Source: Daucus carota subsp. sativus
Taxonomy: Eukaryota; Streptophyta; Magnoliopsida; Apiales; Apiaceae
NCBI RefSeq assembly: GCF_001625215.2
Contig: NC_030384.2
Coordinates: 31,608,527 to 31,672,526, forward strand
Direction of reading: 5' to 3'
Length of the DNA stretch: 64,000 bases
In this document: positions 25,142 to 38,049 of the stretch, piece after piece
Numbering within the stretch: the stretch's first letter is position 1
Layout of the letters: the number at the start of each line of letters is the position of its first letter
Position numbers and translations under genes: made by a program
Notes under the pieces: model-generated
The model's database searches: none
The model's input: only the letters and a program-made list of their open reading frames with translations
Told to the model about the DNA's origin: nothing

Positions 25142-28100
25142 TAAGAAAGGAGATCAACGATTTGATTAATAAAAATTACAAAAGAAAAATATAGATATTG
25201 TATTCTTTATCAACAAGAGAAAATAATTAGACCCCAATATTAGAATTACATAAATATAAATGCAAAAAATAAAAAAAAATTAAAAAATACACATTGTTCA
25301 AATAAATATTGGTAAATGATTTGAAAAGTACCTGTGCACTGTTCAATAAAGTGGACAGGTGAAAAAATACACAATAATGTTATGAACTATGCAAGCAATT
25401 CGAATATAATCTGTTCAAAAGAAGAGTATCTACAATGACATCAATTTATCTACGGACTTCTACCTACTTATTGGATGGAGAAAAAGATGCCTATCCTTAC
25501 TCTTGCTACATAGCATCATCTTATGGCTACACATGTCAAAAGAAAGATAAGAAAAAGGTTTATACAGCTTTCAACAATTCTCATGATTGGCAGGATACTA
25601 TATGTAAGAATCTCTATGCACTGAGAGAGATGATTATCAAGTATTAACACATAAGCATTATGTTCATTAAACGCTTCTCCTAACACCTTAAGGTTTTGGG
25701 ACAGTTAGTAAATTAACATGGATTCAGGTCTCCGTGTATGTATATCCTTTCCCCCTAAGATGTCAAGGGGATTTAGGGGATATTTAACTTAGAGTTAAGG
25801 TTTCTGAACAAAATTTTATATTGCTTAAAAAATTATCTACAAGAAATCTGTAACAGAATTGTTGCTATCTGAGTGGATATGGAAAGTTAAATGGGACTAC
25901 TGGAGACTGAAATATCTACTGGAAAATCAAACTTTAAAAGTTATTGCCTCGTCTTTATCCTTCTTAATCTGCAGATTCATGAGCAGAAAGGGATTCTTAT
26001 GATGATAACTGGCCCTTGGTCTGTTGAGTGCTAACATACTTTTTTTGCGTAAATATTGTACAAAGGCCAGCCAAGCTATCACAGTCGGAAGAACTTTCAT
26101 GAAACAGATCAATGTCATTGATGGGTAATGTGTTAACAAGGTCTGTTTAATAGTTCGGCGGCATGTATTTGCAGACTGAAGGGACCAAGTAGTCAAAGGG
26201 TCGGAAAAGGCAGTCTGCAGCAGGGCCAATATAGGTGTTTTAGAATTTTAGTTATATAGACACTTTGTAACTAAAAGTATTGACGTATGGTATCAACTGA
26301 CTAAAAGAGAAAACTTCATATATTACGTGTAGGAACTTAATACAGGATAAAAGTAGGTATGGAATTATGCAGATTAAAAATTCGCTGATACTCCTGCCAT
26401 ATGACTTATGAGCATAGCAATATCGCATGTCTCCTTTGTTAATCATTACTGGACGGTGATAAAGCTTTCCTAGAAATGGCTCTCAAGACCTCGTCTTCAG
26501 GATCACAGCTCTTTAATGCAAGTAGATGAAATGATCCCTATATACCTAAAGTCTGAAATATTTAAGATCTCAACACCACAAATTTGATTGTTTTAGTATA
26601 GGAAGCCAAGCATTTGGCCTCGCAGGTCAATGCAGCTCCTTGATATTCCTCTTCTGGTCTGCACTCAATGACCTTGATTCCCTCCGAGATATAACATTGA
26701 TTGTGGCGGACCTTGTCAAATAAATGTGGGAGAAGCTAAAAGAGTCCGTGAAATATAGAAGACTCTAGACATTTGTTGACATATAGAAGTACTTCCTCCA
26801 AAACCCTAACCCCATTTATAATGAACTGTAATTCTAAGGTGGAATATAGTAAGCATCAACTCTTTTTTTTCTGAAAATAAACTTTCTTTTTCAGAATAGT
26901 CACACATATATAGTTTAAGAATCAATTATCCAGATGATAGAACATAGTAATACAAACACAAATAACCATCGCCTTATGATAAAATTCCTACTATTCGCAT
27001 ACGAACAACGACGTAAGTTTCGAAATTCTTAATCTTTCTAAGCATCCCCAATACCATCTAACACAATATATTAGCCTCTATAGCATGAAAGAGAAGTAAA
27101 GATACATAAGATTTACCACCTACTCAGGTGAATCTAATTTGTTCCAAGAGAAAGACAAGTGACCAGCAGTACTAAATTGAATTTAAGGATGATATGTGAT
27201 AAAACAAGTATGTGCAATACATAACTGAAGCTTTAGTCCTGATGAGCCAAAATTGTAATAGACTTTAAGCCATCTCCAAGAGGCAACAGAAAAGCTTATA
27301 AACACATTTATTGGCACCTTTATTCTTGAATATGATATAAATGTAATAAAATTTTGCAATTATGATTTCAAGCAACATATTCCATGCTATATAGTGGGTG
27401 TTTACCAGCTAAATCATGGCATGACCTACGGTAAAACAAGGTCTCCCCCTATTAGGCATTAGTTTGCACTTTGTGTATGATTGTGTACTTTGCAGGAAGA
27501 GCCAAGGGGGGAGTGGAAGTTTAAAGATCAAGAAAAATATTCAGTTCCATAGATGGAAGTAGACTTACTCTCTCGACTCCCTATCAAAATGAATTACTTT
27601 GACAATGAACCAGTCATCTTTATCTGCATCCTCTAGCCTGACCCTAGCTGCTACCTGAAACAATAAATCTAATTGCTTCAGACAAATAAAATTAGAATTT
27701 CGGCAAAAGACTATAATAACAGTCACCTTTTTGCAAAGTAATCAAACTTTTAGCAATAGTGAAACAGTAGATAGTGTAATACTTAGAGACACATCTGCAC
27801 TAGATTACATAAGGTAAGGCATACCTGTTCACCCTTTAAACTTGCAAGGGCATCCAGGTGGTTCCGCATCGAAGGGGAAACTCTTGATATGTCTGAATCA
27901 CTCTTCATTCTTTTCTTTTTTTGCTCGTTGCCTTCTGCAATAAATAGATACGAAAACTATCAAAATCCATTAATAATCAACAAACCTCTGCATTGAAATA
28001 ACCATTTTACAGAGAATGCTTGCTCTATATTATAACAATCTAACAAATGGCACAAGTAGAATACATATTGACTGAACATCATTTCATCCAACAGTATTAC

Positions 28101-30302
28101 CAATAATAATATAAGAACACAGCAGAATCTAAACTCTATAACAATATACAACAGCAACATAATCCGTATCCACTGATAAATCTTCAATGATAGCAGGTGT
28201 ATAAACGGTAGGGCTGTACGCGGTTCGGTTTGGTGAGGTTAATGGGTTAAAACCGAACCTAACCGCAAGTGGCAGTTTCATAATATCTCCAACCACGACC
28301 ACATTTGCGGTTGTGGTTAAGCGCAATAATTTCAACCACCTATTAGAATTATTTAATGAATTATCTACATTTATTATGAATCCAAGTAGCATATTTATTT
28401 AACACAAATAGTTTTCTTAAAAAGCTTAAGAATGTTTTCAGTAAAACCAAGAAGAGTAATACATCATGTAAATTAAATAATTGAAATATAATATGTTTCC
28501 AAACGGATAGATAAGAAAGCCAGAGACCGATAAGTTATGATTTTAATCACAAAATTCTCTTAACAATGCATTAGAGTATATTTCATTTATAAACAATTTA
28601 TTGATGTATGCATATTTATAGAGTATAAATCCTCACATTCCTACTTATTGTTAAAACATATGCTATAATTGTATATTTTCCGGTTTCCGGTTGCGGTTTG
28701 ATTTTAACGGCTTTTGAAAAATCATAAACGTAATCCAACTGTGAAAAAAATAACTGATCCACAACCATCTGTGTTTTCCGATTATCTGCAAAACTAGAAA
28801 CTGTGGTCCGAGAGGTAGATGCAGTTGGGCAGATGATGTGTACACCATAAAGCTTGCATGTAGTAAGGTTAAATAAACATAACTGATGTACTAATAGTCC
28901 AGAAGCTAACATCCAATAAAAAATAACCTTGTAAAACTTATATCACCTACCTACTCTCCTTCGCTGTTGCCCTGGAGGTCCAGAGGGTAGCAGAGTATCC
29001 ATCTGACTAATCAACTGAGTGGCAATACTGCATGGAAGTAATAGTTACTAAGGCATGATACATAAGGTCAGGAAAATCATAAAAGTAAGATGCCAGAAAC
29101 TTTACACAAGTTTAGGTAATATCACATTTAACCCAGACAAAAGTTTACAGAAGCCCTGAAGAGCCCTGCCATGGAGCAATTTTATAAAATATTTTGGTAA
29201 AAGCAATTTTTGTAGTATAGAACAATAACAAAAGGAAATCTGCAGATGTAGAACATGCATACCTCACTTCATTTTCAGAAAGCTCTTTTGCTTGAGCGTA
29301 CAACATCTTGAGCTTCGATAGTGAAGTATCACCGGGCTTCTCAACCACCTCAGGAGCTGCATCCACAATCCAAAAATCACAAGTCATGAAAAACCAATAT
29401 AGAATAGCTAAGCTATAAAAGGGGTGTGCCACAAAAGCATGCAATTCAATAACATGTCATCGTGATCCATGCCAGGTGAACACACACAATTTCTTAGTTT
29501 ATAAAAGTGTCTTCATATGAATGTTTAAAGAATCAACATCATTATAGAAAGCACCAATATTTAAGAAAGAGACGCCATGTTGTCAAAGTGGGCCCCTATC
29601 TCTTACAAGGATTTCTGGATTTGAGCCCATGTCTTTGTAATGCACAAGGGGGTAGACCTGCACCTCTAGACTATCCCCAAGTCATCATAGCATCATGATC
29701 ATTTACTAGATAATGAGAGAATCACATTCACATAAATCTTTTGAAAACTAATACTTTGTCCACTACAACCTAATTAAAAAGCTCTAAATTTCTTAATTAG
29801 CCAGTTACCTCGCAAAATAAATGTGCAGATACAATTATAGATAAAGACGCAGAAAAATGGAATTGGGATAGCAGCAACAAGTACCTGGCCCCATAAAACC
29901 AAGCATCAAACAAGCACTTATTTACTAGGACACCATGCTTACTAAATTAGCTCTAATACAAGCTAAAGGGCTAATTTTTCAACCAAAGAACACAACTCAA
30001 TCAACAAAACATCCAATTATTTCTTATGATCAACTAAACCCACCATTAAATACCCACATATCCACAAGAAAAACAAAAGCCCACATATAAAAATCCAAAC
30101 TTTAGCACAAAGAAAGAGCCAAGAATTCAAATAAAAAATAAAAACGATGATAAGAGCAGAAGGGAAAAAAGAGCAAACTTGTTTGAAGCTTCTTGTGCAT
30201 CTTATTGATCTCAATCAGTACATCCTCCTGCTCCTCCCTTATCCGATCTAGCTCCTTGGCATTGTCCATTATTCCGGTGACGTCAGCTGACGTCGACGAC
30301 AT
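23041..30302 (-). CDS. SGF29: SAGA-associated factor 29, tandem Tudor reader, 9 exons
   Basis: A SAGA co-activator subunit that reads H3K4me2/3 and helps direct GCN5 acetylation in the nucleus. Exons (high to low): 30302-30179, 29356-29263, 29027-28951, 27934-27825, 27654-27569, 24791-24738, 23509-23359, 23235-23222 and 23143-23041. Phases agree and give 270 residues, the usual plant size. Residues 1-98 are a helical N-terminal region (LDRIREEQEDVLIEINKM; KLKMLYAQAKELSENEV). The tandem Tudor domain starts near 135 with VAARVRLEDADKDDWFIVKV. By comparison with human SGF29, the aromatic cage should be Y216 and Y223 (VYPGTTALY) and F242 (LEFDDDEEDG), all present. Exon 8 is only 14 nt. Introns 3 and 5 carry repeats. 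The gene appears intact. Confidence 0.92.
23222..23235 (-). other. SGF29: 14-nt microexon of SGF29
   Basis: A GGCAG acceptor and a GTAAGT donor enclose 14 bases coding RKID plus two bases of the next codon. Without it, phase fails (696 + 103 is not a multiple of three). With it, the frame yields RKIDDYILEFDDDEEDG, matching the family. Both the sequence and the reading frame support it. Confidence 0.85.
25081..25142. repeat. Compound microsatellite (TACA)n(TA)n in SGF29 intron 5
   Basis: About eight TACA units run into a TA repeat with one CATA interruption. It is likely to vary in length between individuals. Confidence 0.9.
28209..28340. mobile_element. Partial hAT-like non-autonomous element in SGF29 intron 3
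   Basis: It begins TAGGGCTGTACGCGGTTCGG, the usual look of plant hAT MITE ends, followed by subterminal ACCGAACCTAACCGC and GCGGTTGTGGTTAAGCG motifs. A related GGTTTCCGGTTGCGGTTTG block lies at about 28680-28700, but the matching inverted terminus was not found. Confidence 0.5.
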
Positions 30303-30905
30303 TTCTCCAGAAATTATCCGAACTAGTTTAACGGGTAATTCCCAGACAAGAAAAGGGACATGTAAGTATGTATAGCTAGTCTATTTATCTTGAAATTAAG
30401 CTATGTTGTAATAGATACAGACATGTATATATTCAGAGGAGGACCGGAAGAGAAACAACAAGAGGATCGAATTTCTGTTCAATTCTCTTTTAGATATACG
30501 CCCTCTTCTAAAAATTCCTCATTTTTCTTTTCTAATTCTTCGCCAAATAATAATAATTATTATTATTACTATTATTATGATAACTAGTTTATTCTAGATA
30601 ATCTAACTATTCGTTACCATTTTATAAATATTTTACAAAATTTTAATTCTTTTTTTATATAATTAATCGGAGTTATTTATTAATTAATTGTTTTTTTTGT
30701 ATTTTTTATAATTTTTGGAATATATATTGCGAAGATAAGATTCGCAACTAATAACTAGTTGATGTAAATTTTTCTCTAAATAATTTGTATCAAAAATTGC
30801 AATTGAGGTTTACGCCATATTTTGAAATAAATATTTATAACTTGGATATGTTTAAAGAGTTCTTTTAATTTTTGTGATATTATTTATAATAAAATACACA
30901 TATTT

Positions 30906-30950
<45 letters not shown>

Positions 30951-33104
30951 TTTTTTGTAATCGATTTATTTATAATTTACAAAGAATATTTATATTTACT
31001 TTGAGGTTTTAGTTTCACCAAGCATATAATATATGATTTTAAAGTTTAGTGTCTCATTTATTTATTTTTAGTGATTTACAAATATTTTTATGGACAATTT
31101 GAGAAACTAAATTATTAGATGGTGTCATTAGCCGGAAACTCCATTTTTAGTTTTAGTTCAGCATCTTCCAAAGCTTCATCTGTTATAGACTGATAGTCCA
31201 TCTGGACATAGTACACCTCCAGCAACTCCACTGCCTGTAAATTCCGAAGCAGCTCCCACGCCGCGAGCCACTCCCATGCTAATATGGCCAAACATATTCC
31301 TGAATAAAGATTGAGATAAAATTTCTGTGATAGATCAAGTACTTTAAAAGGCTAGAAAATTATACTAAAGCATGTTATACAAGCTGAGATGGACGATTTA
31401 CTAGTTTGTTTTGTATGTGTTTAGAGGGCGTGGGTCAATTAAAACATCTGTATGGCATGTCCTAAGTACCAATAACCAGTATCCACATACTTTACTAGTT
31501 TAATGAACTATAGAAAATCTTTTTCAATTTTTTAACTATAAAATAGCTAAATTTCTATGTTTGGGGGGGGGGGCGGGGGCATCCCTTGAACGATATATTT
31601 ACCTCCCAAGTTTAGAATTACGATTCATTAGCCTTACAGGTTTAGTGTGGTCATTTCCTATCAATGCTCACCACCCTTCTAATGGTAGTATTAGTAAGTT
31701 GGCAACTTCCTCCGTGGATTAATTTATAAACTCTTCTCCATCAAACCATCTTTGTCCAACTGCGCTATGCACCAGCACAGATGAATCTTCTGTTGCTAAA
31801 TGCTACTGCATAGTGTATTTTCCCTACACATTACTCTTCTTAGAATTCCCCAATCTATCAACATAGGACACTAGGTGCAACACAAAATAACTATTCAAAC
31901 TGGAGACCTCTTATTACTACTTTTTATTACTACGTCCAATAGTGCAATATTCCTTTGTTGATTAGATTTAAACCGATGTCATATTCCTACTTAAATGAAT
32001 ACAAAATAGTTATCTTATTTTCGTCTGTTTTCTTAGACAATTTTACACATGTTTCTGGTTTTCAAGTTCACGTGCTTGACAGCTTGAGACAATCCTATAA
32101 GCTTGATCCTATTAAAACATTTCAGATGACTCCAATCTGACGGGGACAAGAGAGACGGAAAATTATGTTGCACAAAACTTTGTCCTTTAAAAGATATACT
32201 AAAAATACCGTGAATTTGATTAAAAAGAACAAAATTGTGGCCTTGATGAGGGCATAGATGAGATGAAGAGGGGGAAGTAGACCAATATCCGTGGGGGTGT
32301 GTACAGTATACACCATGGCCCAAGTCATCCATAAAATTCTTGCTCAAGTCCTAACAATATCCAGACAGGAGTTATGATTATAAGGAATGAATTATACAAA
32401 AGTTTACATATTAAATTAGTGATATATAATTTACAGCGTACCATGTATACAAGACCCCTATAGACCGGTACAACTCAGTCCTGTAAACCGGCAACAATTC
32501 TAAGTTCTTTCTCCGCATTGAGGATAATGTTAGGTCTTGAATCACCTGTGAGACAACAATGTAACACAATATATATGATGTACATATTTTAGGAAAGAGT
32601 GAAACTCCATTGTGACAGTGAGGGAACCATAACTCGAAAGACCTGAGGCCTAAACTGTTTTCCACTGTTTTTAATCAAAAATTTATTAATTTCAAAATCC
32701 AGGAGTCTAGACTAGCCTCCTCAGGTTCCGTCACTGCACATAGATATACAACAAGTACATAGAAGTAGTGAATAGTGGAACCAGGTAAGAGCGCGAATCA
32801 AATTGGACGAGACCATGAGAGTTGGGAGGCAGGATACGTAGATGATCAGATGGCTAAAATCGAATGGAGGCCGTCTGATCCAAGTTATAATCGTTTCAGG
32901 TTATCTGACATGATTTCAATAGCTTTTTGTTGAATTATTATACTATAAGGTTCAGAAATAATTTGTTTACTCGTTCGAAAGGATATGATTCGGAATTAAA
33001 TTTGTAAATTACCATCCTTAAATTATTTGTTGAGGCAAATGTTTTATGCCAGTTATGATCTTATTACAAACTCTGCAAGGCTTTAGATCAAGCCAATTAA
33101 GAGA
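30303..33104. other. Intergenic, no intact gene
   Basis: Contains the SGF29 promoter at its left edge, a CACACA-(TA)n microsatellite at about 30907-30950 and a poly-G run at 31563-31574. Otherwise AT-rich with no gene recognised. Confidence 0.5.
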
Positions 33105-33671
33105 AGTTTTTTTTTTGGACGGATCAAGAGTTGGTAAAACCAACTCAGGAACAAGAAACAGAATCACTTCTCAGCAGAGAGGACAATTGATAGGGGGGTC
33201 ATACACCCAGTCGAGTGGCAGATTCTTCGAACAAGCTTGCTGAGCAACCCAGTGAGCAACACCATTGCAAGATCGAGGCACAAAAAGGATTATAATATGA
33301 AAAGCACCCACTATTGATCTAATATCTTCTATAAGAACCGCAGAATTTCATGGCGGTGCAGACTCAGTAGAACAGAAGCTGATCGCTTGCAATCCGATTC
33401 AATCATTAAAAAGATGATGATGCCTTGTAATTTAACAAGCTTCACGGATAGCAATTAGCTCAGATTATAAAGGAGATGTGGGTGAAACACAACAACCTCT
33501 GCCATCTACAAGCTTTCCATCAGAATTTCTACCTATAACCCCAATAGCCGCGGCGCCTCGTTTGAAAGCACCATCACAATTGAACTTCACCAAATTTAAA
33601 GGGGGAGGAATCCACTGCAGTGAAGAATTGTCAAAAAAGCTACGAGACTCCAGGCAAGATACTACTAACAA
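33105..33671 (-). pseudogene. LINE-type RNase H domain remnant
   Basis: The minus strand reads LQWIPPPLNLVKFNCDGAF, then AAIGVIGRNSDGKLVDGRG. This is the start of the plant RNase H-like domain (RVT_3 type) found at the end of many LINE polyproteins. Further on, SELIAIREAC, IESDC, NGVAHWVAQ and DWVYDPPI appear in the expected order but in shifted frames with stops, so the copy is dead. The conserved NCDGAF aspartate and the late AHWVAQ block are both recognisable. No reverse transcriptase part is seen beside it, so it is a fragment. A decayed stand-alone RNase H-like gene is the alternative. Confidence 0.65.
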
Positions 33672-34503
33672 AGAAGAGTATTCTCATTGAGAAGAACTAG
33701 CCTTTAAAAAAGTGAAATTTATTTCCGTCAAATTTGTGTTCTTAAAATATTTTAAAAATAAGATTTTGTTAACCTTGTTGCTCATATAAAGCATTCTTCT
33801 CTACGACTATCGTAATAACCTCAACCGATTTTGTTATATGCTAAAAATTGCATCATAATTTTTCTTTATTTTGTTAATTACCCCACCCCCACCGATATTT
33901 CTTTTCCAAATTTCCAACCAAATATAACATTGCAGTATTTTCAGACTTGTTTTCAACCTAACTAGCCACTCCACTTTAGCACCGCCTAGTAATCATTGAT
34001 TCAAACACACTCAACTAGATTGCTAGGTACAGAATAATTGAACTAAAATAACATGCGGGAGCAATCCAAAGATCATGTGCTCCTTACAACTTTAAAAAGT
34101 AGCAGCAGATTATTAAAACTGATATGTGCAATTACTTCAAACATAAAGTAAACTGATGACAAAGAAAAGAAATACCGAATTGTCACTTAACTTGGTCCCA
34201 ACTCCCAACTACAGTAATAAGAGGTCCAAGGTTATTTTCAGCCGGAGTTGGCGGGGACGGAGCTAGGAACAGAGCTAGGATTTTAATCTACGAAAAGAAA
34301 AAATTCTATCAGCAAAACGACTTTGCTGTCATTAATTGGATTCGAACTTATGTTCTCACAGGGAAGGTCCACCTCCACACTCATGGGGCAAAACAAATTT
34401 TCTCTTAAAGAAGCAGGAGATTTATAGTCATATAATATGAAGGTTAGTGGGGTCAAGTACCGCTTGTCCACATACAGCCTCCGTCTCTAAGAGTGGGTGT
34501 AAT

Positions 34504-34688
34504 AGGGGCGGATCTAGGAAGAGCCACGGAGGACACGTGTCTTCCCCTAATTTTTTCTTTTTACATTTTCTCACCAATCTAAATTTTGCAAAATCATAAA
34601 AGTGCCTTCAAAAAATTTAAAAATATATAGGTGCTTTCCAAAAATTTGCTTCATGCCCCCCTAACATTTGTGTGCTAGATCTGCCCCT
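34504..34688. mobile_element. MITE with AGGGGCGGATCTAG ends
   Basis: The left end AGGGGCGGATCTAG matches the inverted right end CTAGATCTGCCCCT with one mismatch. TGTAAT flanks both sides (34498 and 34692), though three extra bases sit at the right. 185 bp; probably hAT-like. Confidence 0.65.
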
Positions 34689-34761
34689 GGCTGTAATAGA
34701 GACCAAAACCCACATTTTTCAACATTTTGAATATAAAAACGTATTTGAATGCGGATCAAAT

Positions 34762-35021
34762 CAGGGATGGAGTTTGGCCGGTGCAGTTGGGTACTTGCCC
34801 CGAGCAAATCTATAGCCCTTATCAATTTGTATTAGAAATTATTTATCAAGTGATATGTTGCCCCCATGATTTGAGCATTGGCTTGTGGCTCTGGTAAAAA
34901 GAGTTCGTTTCCTGTCTACTGCAAATTTGTTTTTTTATAACTAAAACTCTATCCATGCCTGCTGTAAATTTGTTGTTCGAAATTTTTACCCCCCATCATA
35001 GTAAACCTGGCTCCGTCCCTG
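34762..35021. mobile_element. hAT-like MITE with CAGGGAYGGAG ends
   Basis: It begins CAGGGATGGAGTTTGG and ends CCTGGCTCCGTCCCTG, an inverted pair. The flanks ATCAAAT and GTGCAAAT look like a decayed 8-bp target copy. A further partial end of the same kind, GGGGACGGAGCTAGG, is at about 34252, so at least two insertions sit here. Confidence 0.65.
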
Positions 35022-36050
35022 GTGCAAATGGAGTATGTCATAAAAGATAATTTCAGACAGTCGTAAGCGGCCAGGATAGAAGCAGAGATGTGGTATACCT
35101 TAGAAATATGAACGGATAATGGATGGCTAAGTTTAGTAAGTAAATATTTTTGGTTTGCTTACATTAACAAAAGCAACGAACTCTGACTTGGGGAGTTGCG
35201 TGATTGTGCGTGAAAGTGAGAAAGTGGCCACGAGCCGTAATATATCCATATATTTTACCCACTTTTCAAGAGGAACATCAGCCTTGGATCACACCAGCCC
35301 CCCACATTTTTCGTTCATCCGCAGAGCAACTTGTCAAGGATATTTTACATATCTTGTCTTAAATTATCTCAATCATTATTGGGACTCGTTAAACTCATCT
35401 TGTTAGAGCAAGTGCAAGAAGTATGAGTTAGAGCAAGTATCAGATAATTTGGACTCCAAAGCTCGCTCAAACAAATTTACTTTACATATTTAAATGAATC
35501 TAAGAGTCGCGCTCTAGGGCGCGTGAGAAGTCTGTTGTTCACTTGTTGAACGATACAACATTGAAAATGTGAAATATTTGCAAAGCAGTTGATTTTGCAC
35601 TCAACTTCGTAAAAAGTACAGAACAACTGTTCTCATCGTTTTTATAAACTGTTCTCACTTGAATCACTATCATGAATCTAAATTCCAATTTCATTCCTTC
35701 AAAAAAAAAATATCAAAAATATATATGAAGCGAAAGAATCTCCCCATATGAGAAGCTAGGTTAGTAAAAGCTGAAGAAGATAACTTCCATGAAAGGAAAG
35801 TAAAAGATGAGAAATCCTCCTCAGGTATCTCCACTGAAGACAGTTAACAGAAAGCTACATAGGGAATAGTCAGTTTGCTTCTGATCCAAACAACTAACTA
35901 CTCACTCTGCCTTGCATCCTTCATAAGCAATCCCAACTTATAAATATATTTTAAATCACACCCATAAATAGATATTGCTTAACATGCAGACTTAAGTTTT
36001 ACATATTTTCTCCTTTTCTACTTCTCTGTCTCTCTCACATTTGCTTCTTC
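35022..36050. other. Intergenic and promoter of the ARM-repeat gene
   Basis: No gene seen. CTTATAAATATA near 35937-35948 is a likely TATA box for the gene starting at 36051, leaving a leader of roughly 80 bases with CT-rich sequence just before the ATG. Confidence 0.45.
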
Positions 36051-37164
36051 ATGGAGGACTTTGTGGTGAATGCTCTGTTATCTGGTGACACCGAGGCACG
36101 AGTCCTGGCTGCCAGGGAGCTCAATAATCTTAAGAGTAAGAAGAAACATAAGTTAATTGAAAGAGGTATTATTGTTCCCTTGGTGTCGATGCTTTGCACA
36201 CCAGATTATGATGCTGTTGAAGCTTCTCTCAATGCTTTGTTGAATATGGCCTTCGGCAGTGAAAGGTTTGTCTCCATACTTAATATGTCGTAGAATGATC
36301 CTGATCAAAGATTACAGATAGCGAATTTTGTAACCACTGTGTTTATTGTGATGAAATTTCCAGCTAAACAAATTTTCATTTTGATTTGTATACAGAAACA
36401 AGAACCTTATTGCAAAGGCGGGCGCTATACCAGTCATTATCAACCTCCTGCAGTGCGAAAGCCAGACATTGGTCGACCTTGCGATAGCTGCTCTTATGAC
36501 CCTCTCTTCTTGCTCAGCAAACAAGCTGACAGTTGCAGGCTCCGGAGCTATTGAAATCTTAGTTGAAATCCTCAATTTTGATAGCACGGGTATTCAAGCG
36601 AAGCTTGATATAATTGTTACGCTCCACAATCTTTTAGCCAGCTGGGAGATTATTCCGTCAATTGCTTTGTCTAGCACTGTGGTTAAATTGCTTCAGTTGA
36701 TCAGTGAATGGGAGAAATCGTCTGAATTGGTAGAAAAGGCGATCACGTTGCTGGAAAAGATTGTTTTATCATCTCAGATTGCATTGAGACAGACTGCTGG
36801 AACAAGCGGAGCAATCCAAGCACTGGTGGAAACAGTGGAAGATGGTTCCATGCAATGCAAAGAACACGCGGTGGGAATCTTGCTACTCATATGCCGAAGC
36901 TGCAGAGAGAAGTATAGAGGACTTATTCTTCGAGAAGGGGTCATGCCAGGGTTGCTTCAGCTGAGTGTGGATGGAACTAGGAGAGCCAAGGAAATGGCGG
37001 GGGCGCTGCTGCTGCTCTTGAGGGATTGTTCGGAGGGGAATACGAGAAAGAAGATATTAAAAAATGTGCTTATGGAGCAGGTAATGGGAGAGATAGACAG
37101 AGGAGAAAGAGGTGGTAAAGAACATAAGTTAGTAGCAGATTTAATTGCAAAACTTAGAAGATGA
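36051..37164 (+). CDS. ARM-repeat protein without U-box
   Basis: Two exons, 36051-36265 and 36396-37164, joined in phase (AG|A) as FGSERNKNLIAKAGAIPVI, give 327 residues. The protein is built of ARM-type helical repeats throughout, for example ARELNNLKSKKKHKLIERG, IIVPLVSMLC, AGAIPVIINLLQ, GSGAIEILVEIL and TSGAIQALVETV. The repeats most resemble those of plant U-box E3 ligases (PUB family), but the protein starts directly in the first repeat and has no U-box, so it is more likely a scaffold or binding protein than a ligase by itself. The basic C-terminus ends KLVADLIAKLRR. The start has a TATA-like signal about 110 bases upstream. Whether it is a truncated PUB or an ARM-only family member cannot be told here. 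Confidence 0.85.
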
Positions 37165-38049
37165 ATCTCTCCAGACAAATAGACACTGTTTGTATAGAGC
37201 AGAAATTTCTCCTTTTATGCAGAAAAGATTTAACCTTTCAAGTTTCACCCCTACTAATTCCTATCATGATCAAGGGAGAGATACTTATCAAAATACTACA
37301 ATTCAGAAAGAAAGGCCTAAACTACCACATTAAACAAGTATGTATAATTCGCTTTCAGGAGGAGTTGCATCTAAGGTGCTTTTAGAAGAGAGAAGTGCAC
37401 TTCCATATACATGTTGAAGAATTTTTGAAAAATATGTATATCACAGATCATATCTCATTTCACCTTTAGAGTTTAGACATTTTAAAACAGAGTCCGAAAC
37501 GGTACTTGATCATTTCCCGCTTCAATAATCAGCTGTAGGCTCTGGTACGAAATTACATATGATATAAATACAAAGCAAATATCAAATTGAATACAAGTTT
37601 AATATATAAGAGTACATTAAAGCATTGAAAGATGTAATATATTTGTGACCTTGCACAAATATAAGATTTGACAATTTAAGCAACTTAACAAACAACGATT
37701 GTGATGTACAAACAACAAATTCTGAATATATACCCGGTCCGTCCTGCATTTCCTCAAACCGACATCTTCTGCATTCTTTATTCCTCACAATCTGGAGAAA
37801 CTATTGAACTTCACAGAATTTTGCAGTCATTATTTTGTTTAAACAATATAGACATCCAAAACTGACTATCATATCAAATCCTTGATCATTTCCTTGCATT
37901 TTAATTTTACCAGGCAATTCTCTTCATTCCTAAATACTGTAAAAGGCAGACCACTCACAGTTCCTTAAGGGGTGTGGAACAACAATATTTTGTTCGTTTA
38001 ACAGGAAGAAGACGTCAAAACACGATCCCGATAGAGAAGGAGAACATAA
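37165..38049. other. Spacer between ARM gene and kinase gene
   Basis: Presumably the 3' untranslated regions of two convergent genes (ARM +, kinase -). AT-rich, with no gene or clear repeat. Confidence 0.5.

Noticed and set aside
25435-25647. 70-codon open frame in SGF29 intron 5
   Set aside because: No family resemblance, and it is within an intron of a well-supported gene on the other strand.
29579-29690. SINE-like stretch with GGATTTGAGCCC in SGF29 intron 1
   Set aside because: Only a weak B-box match and no convincing A box at the right spacing.
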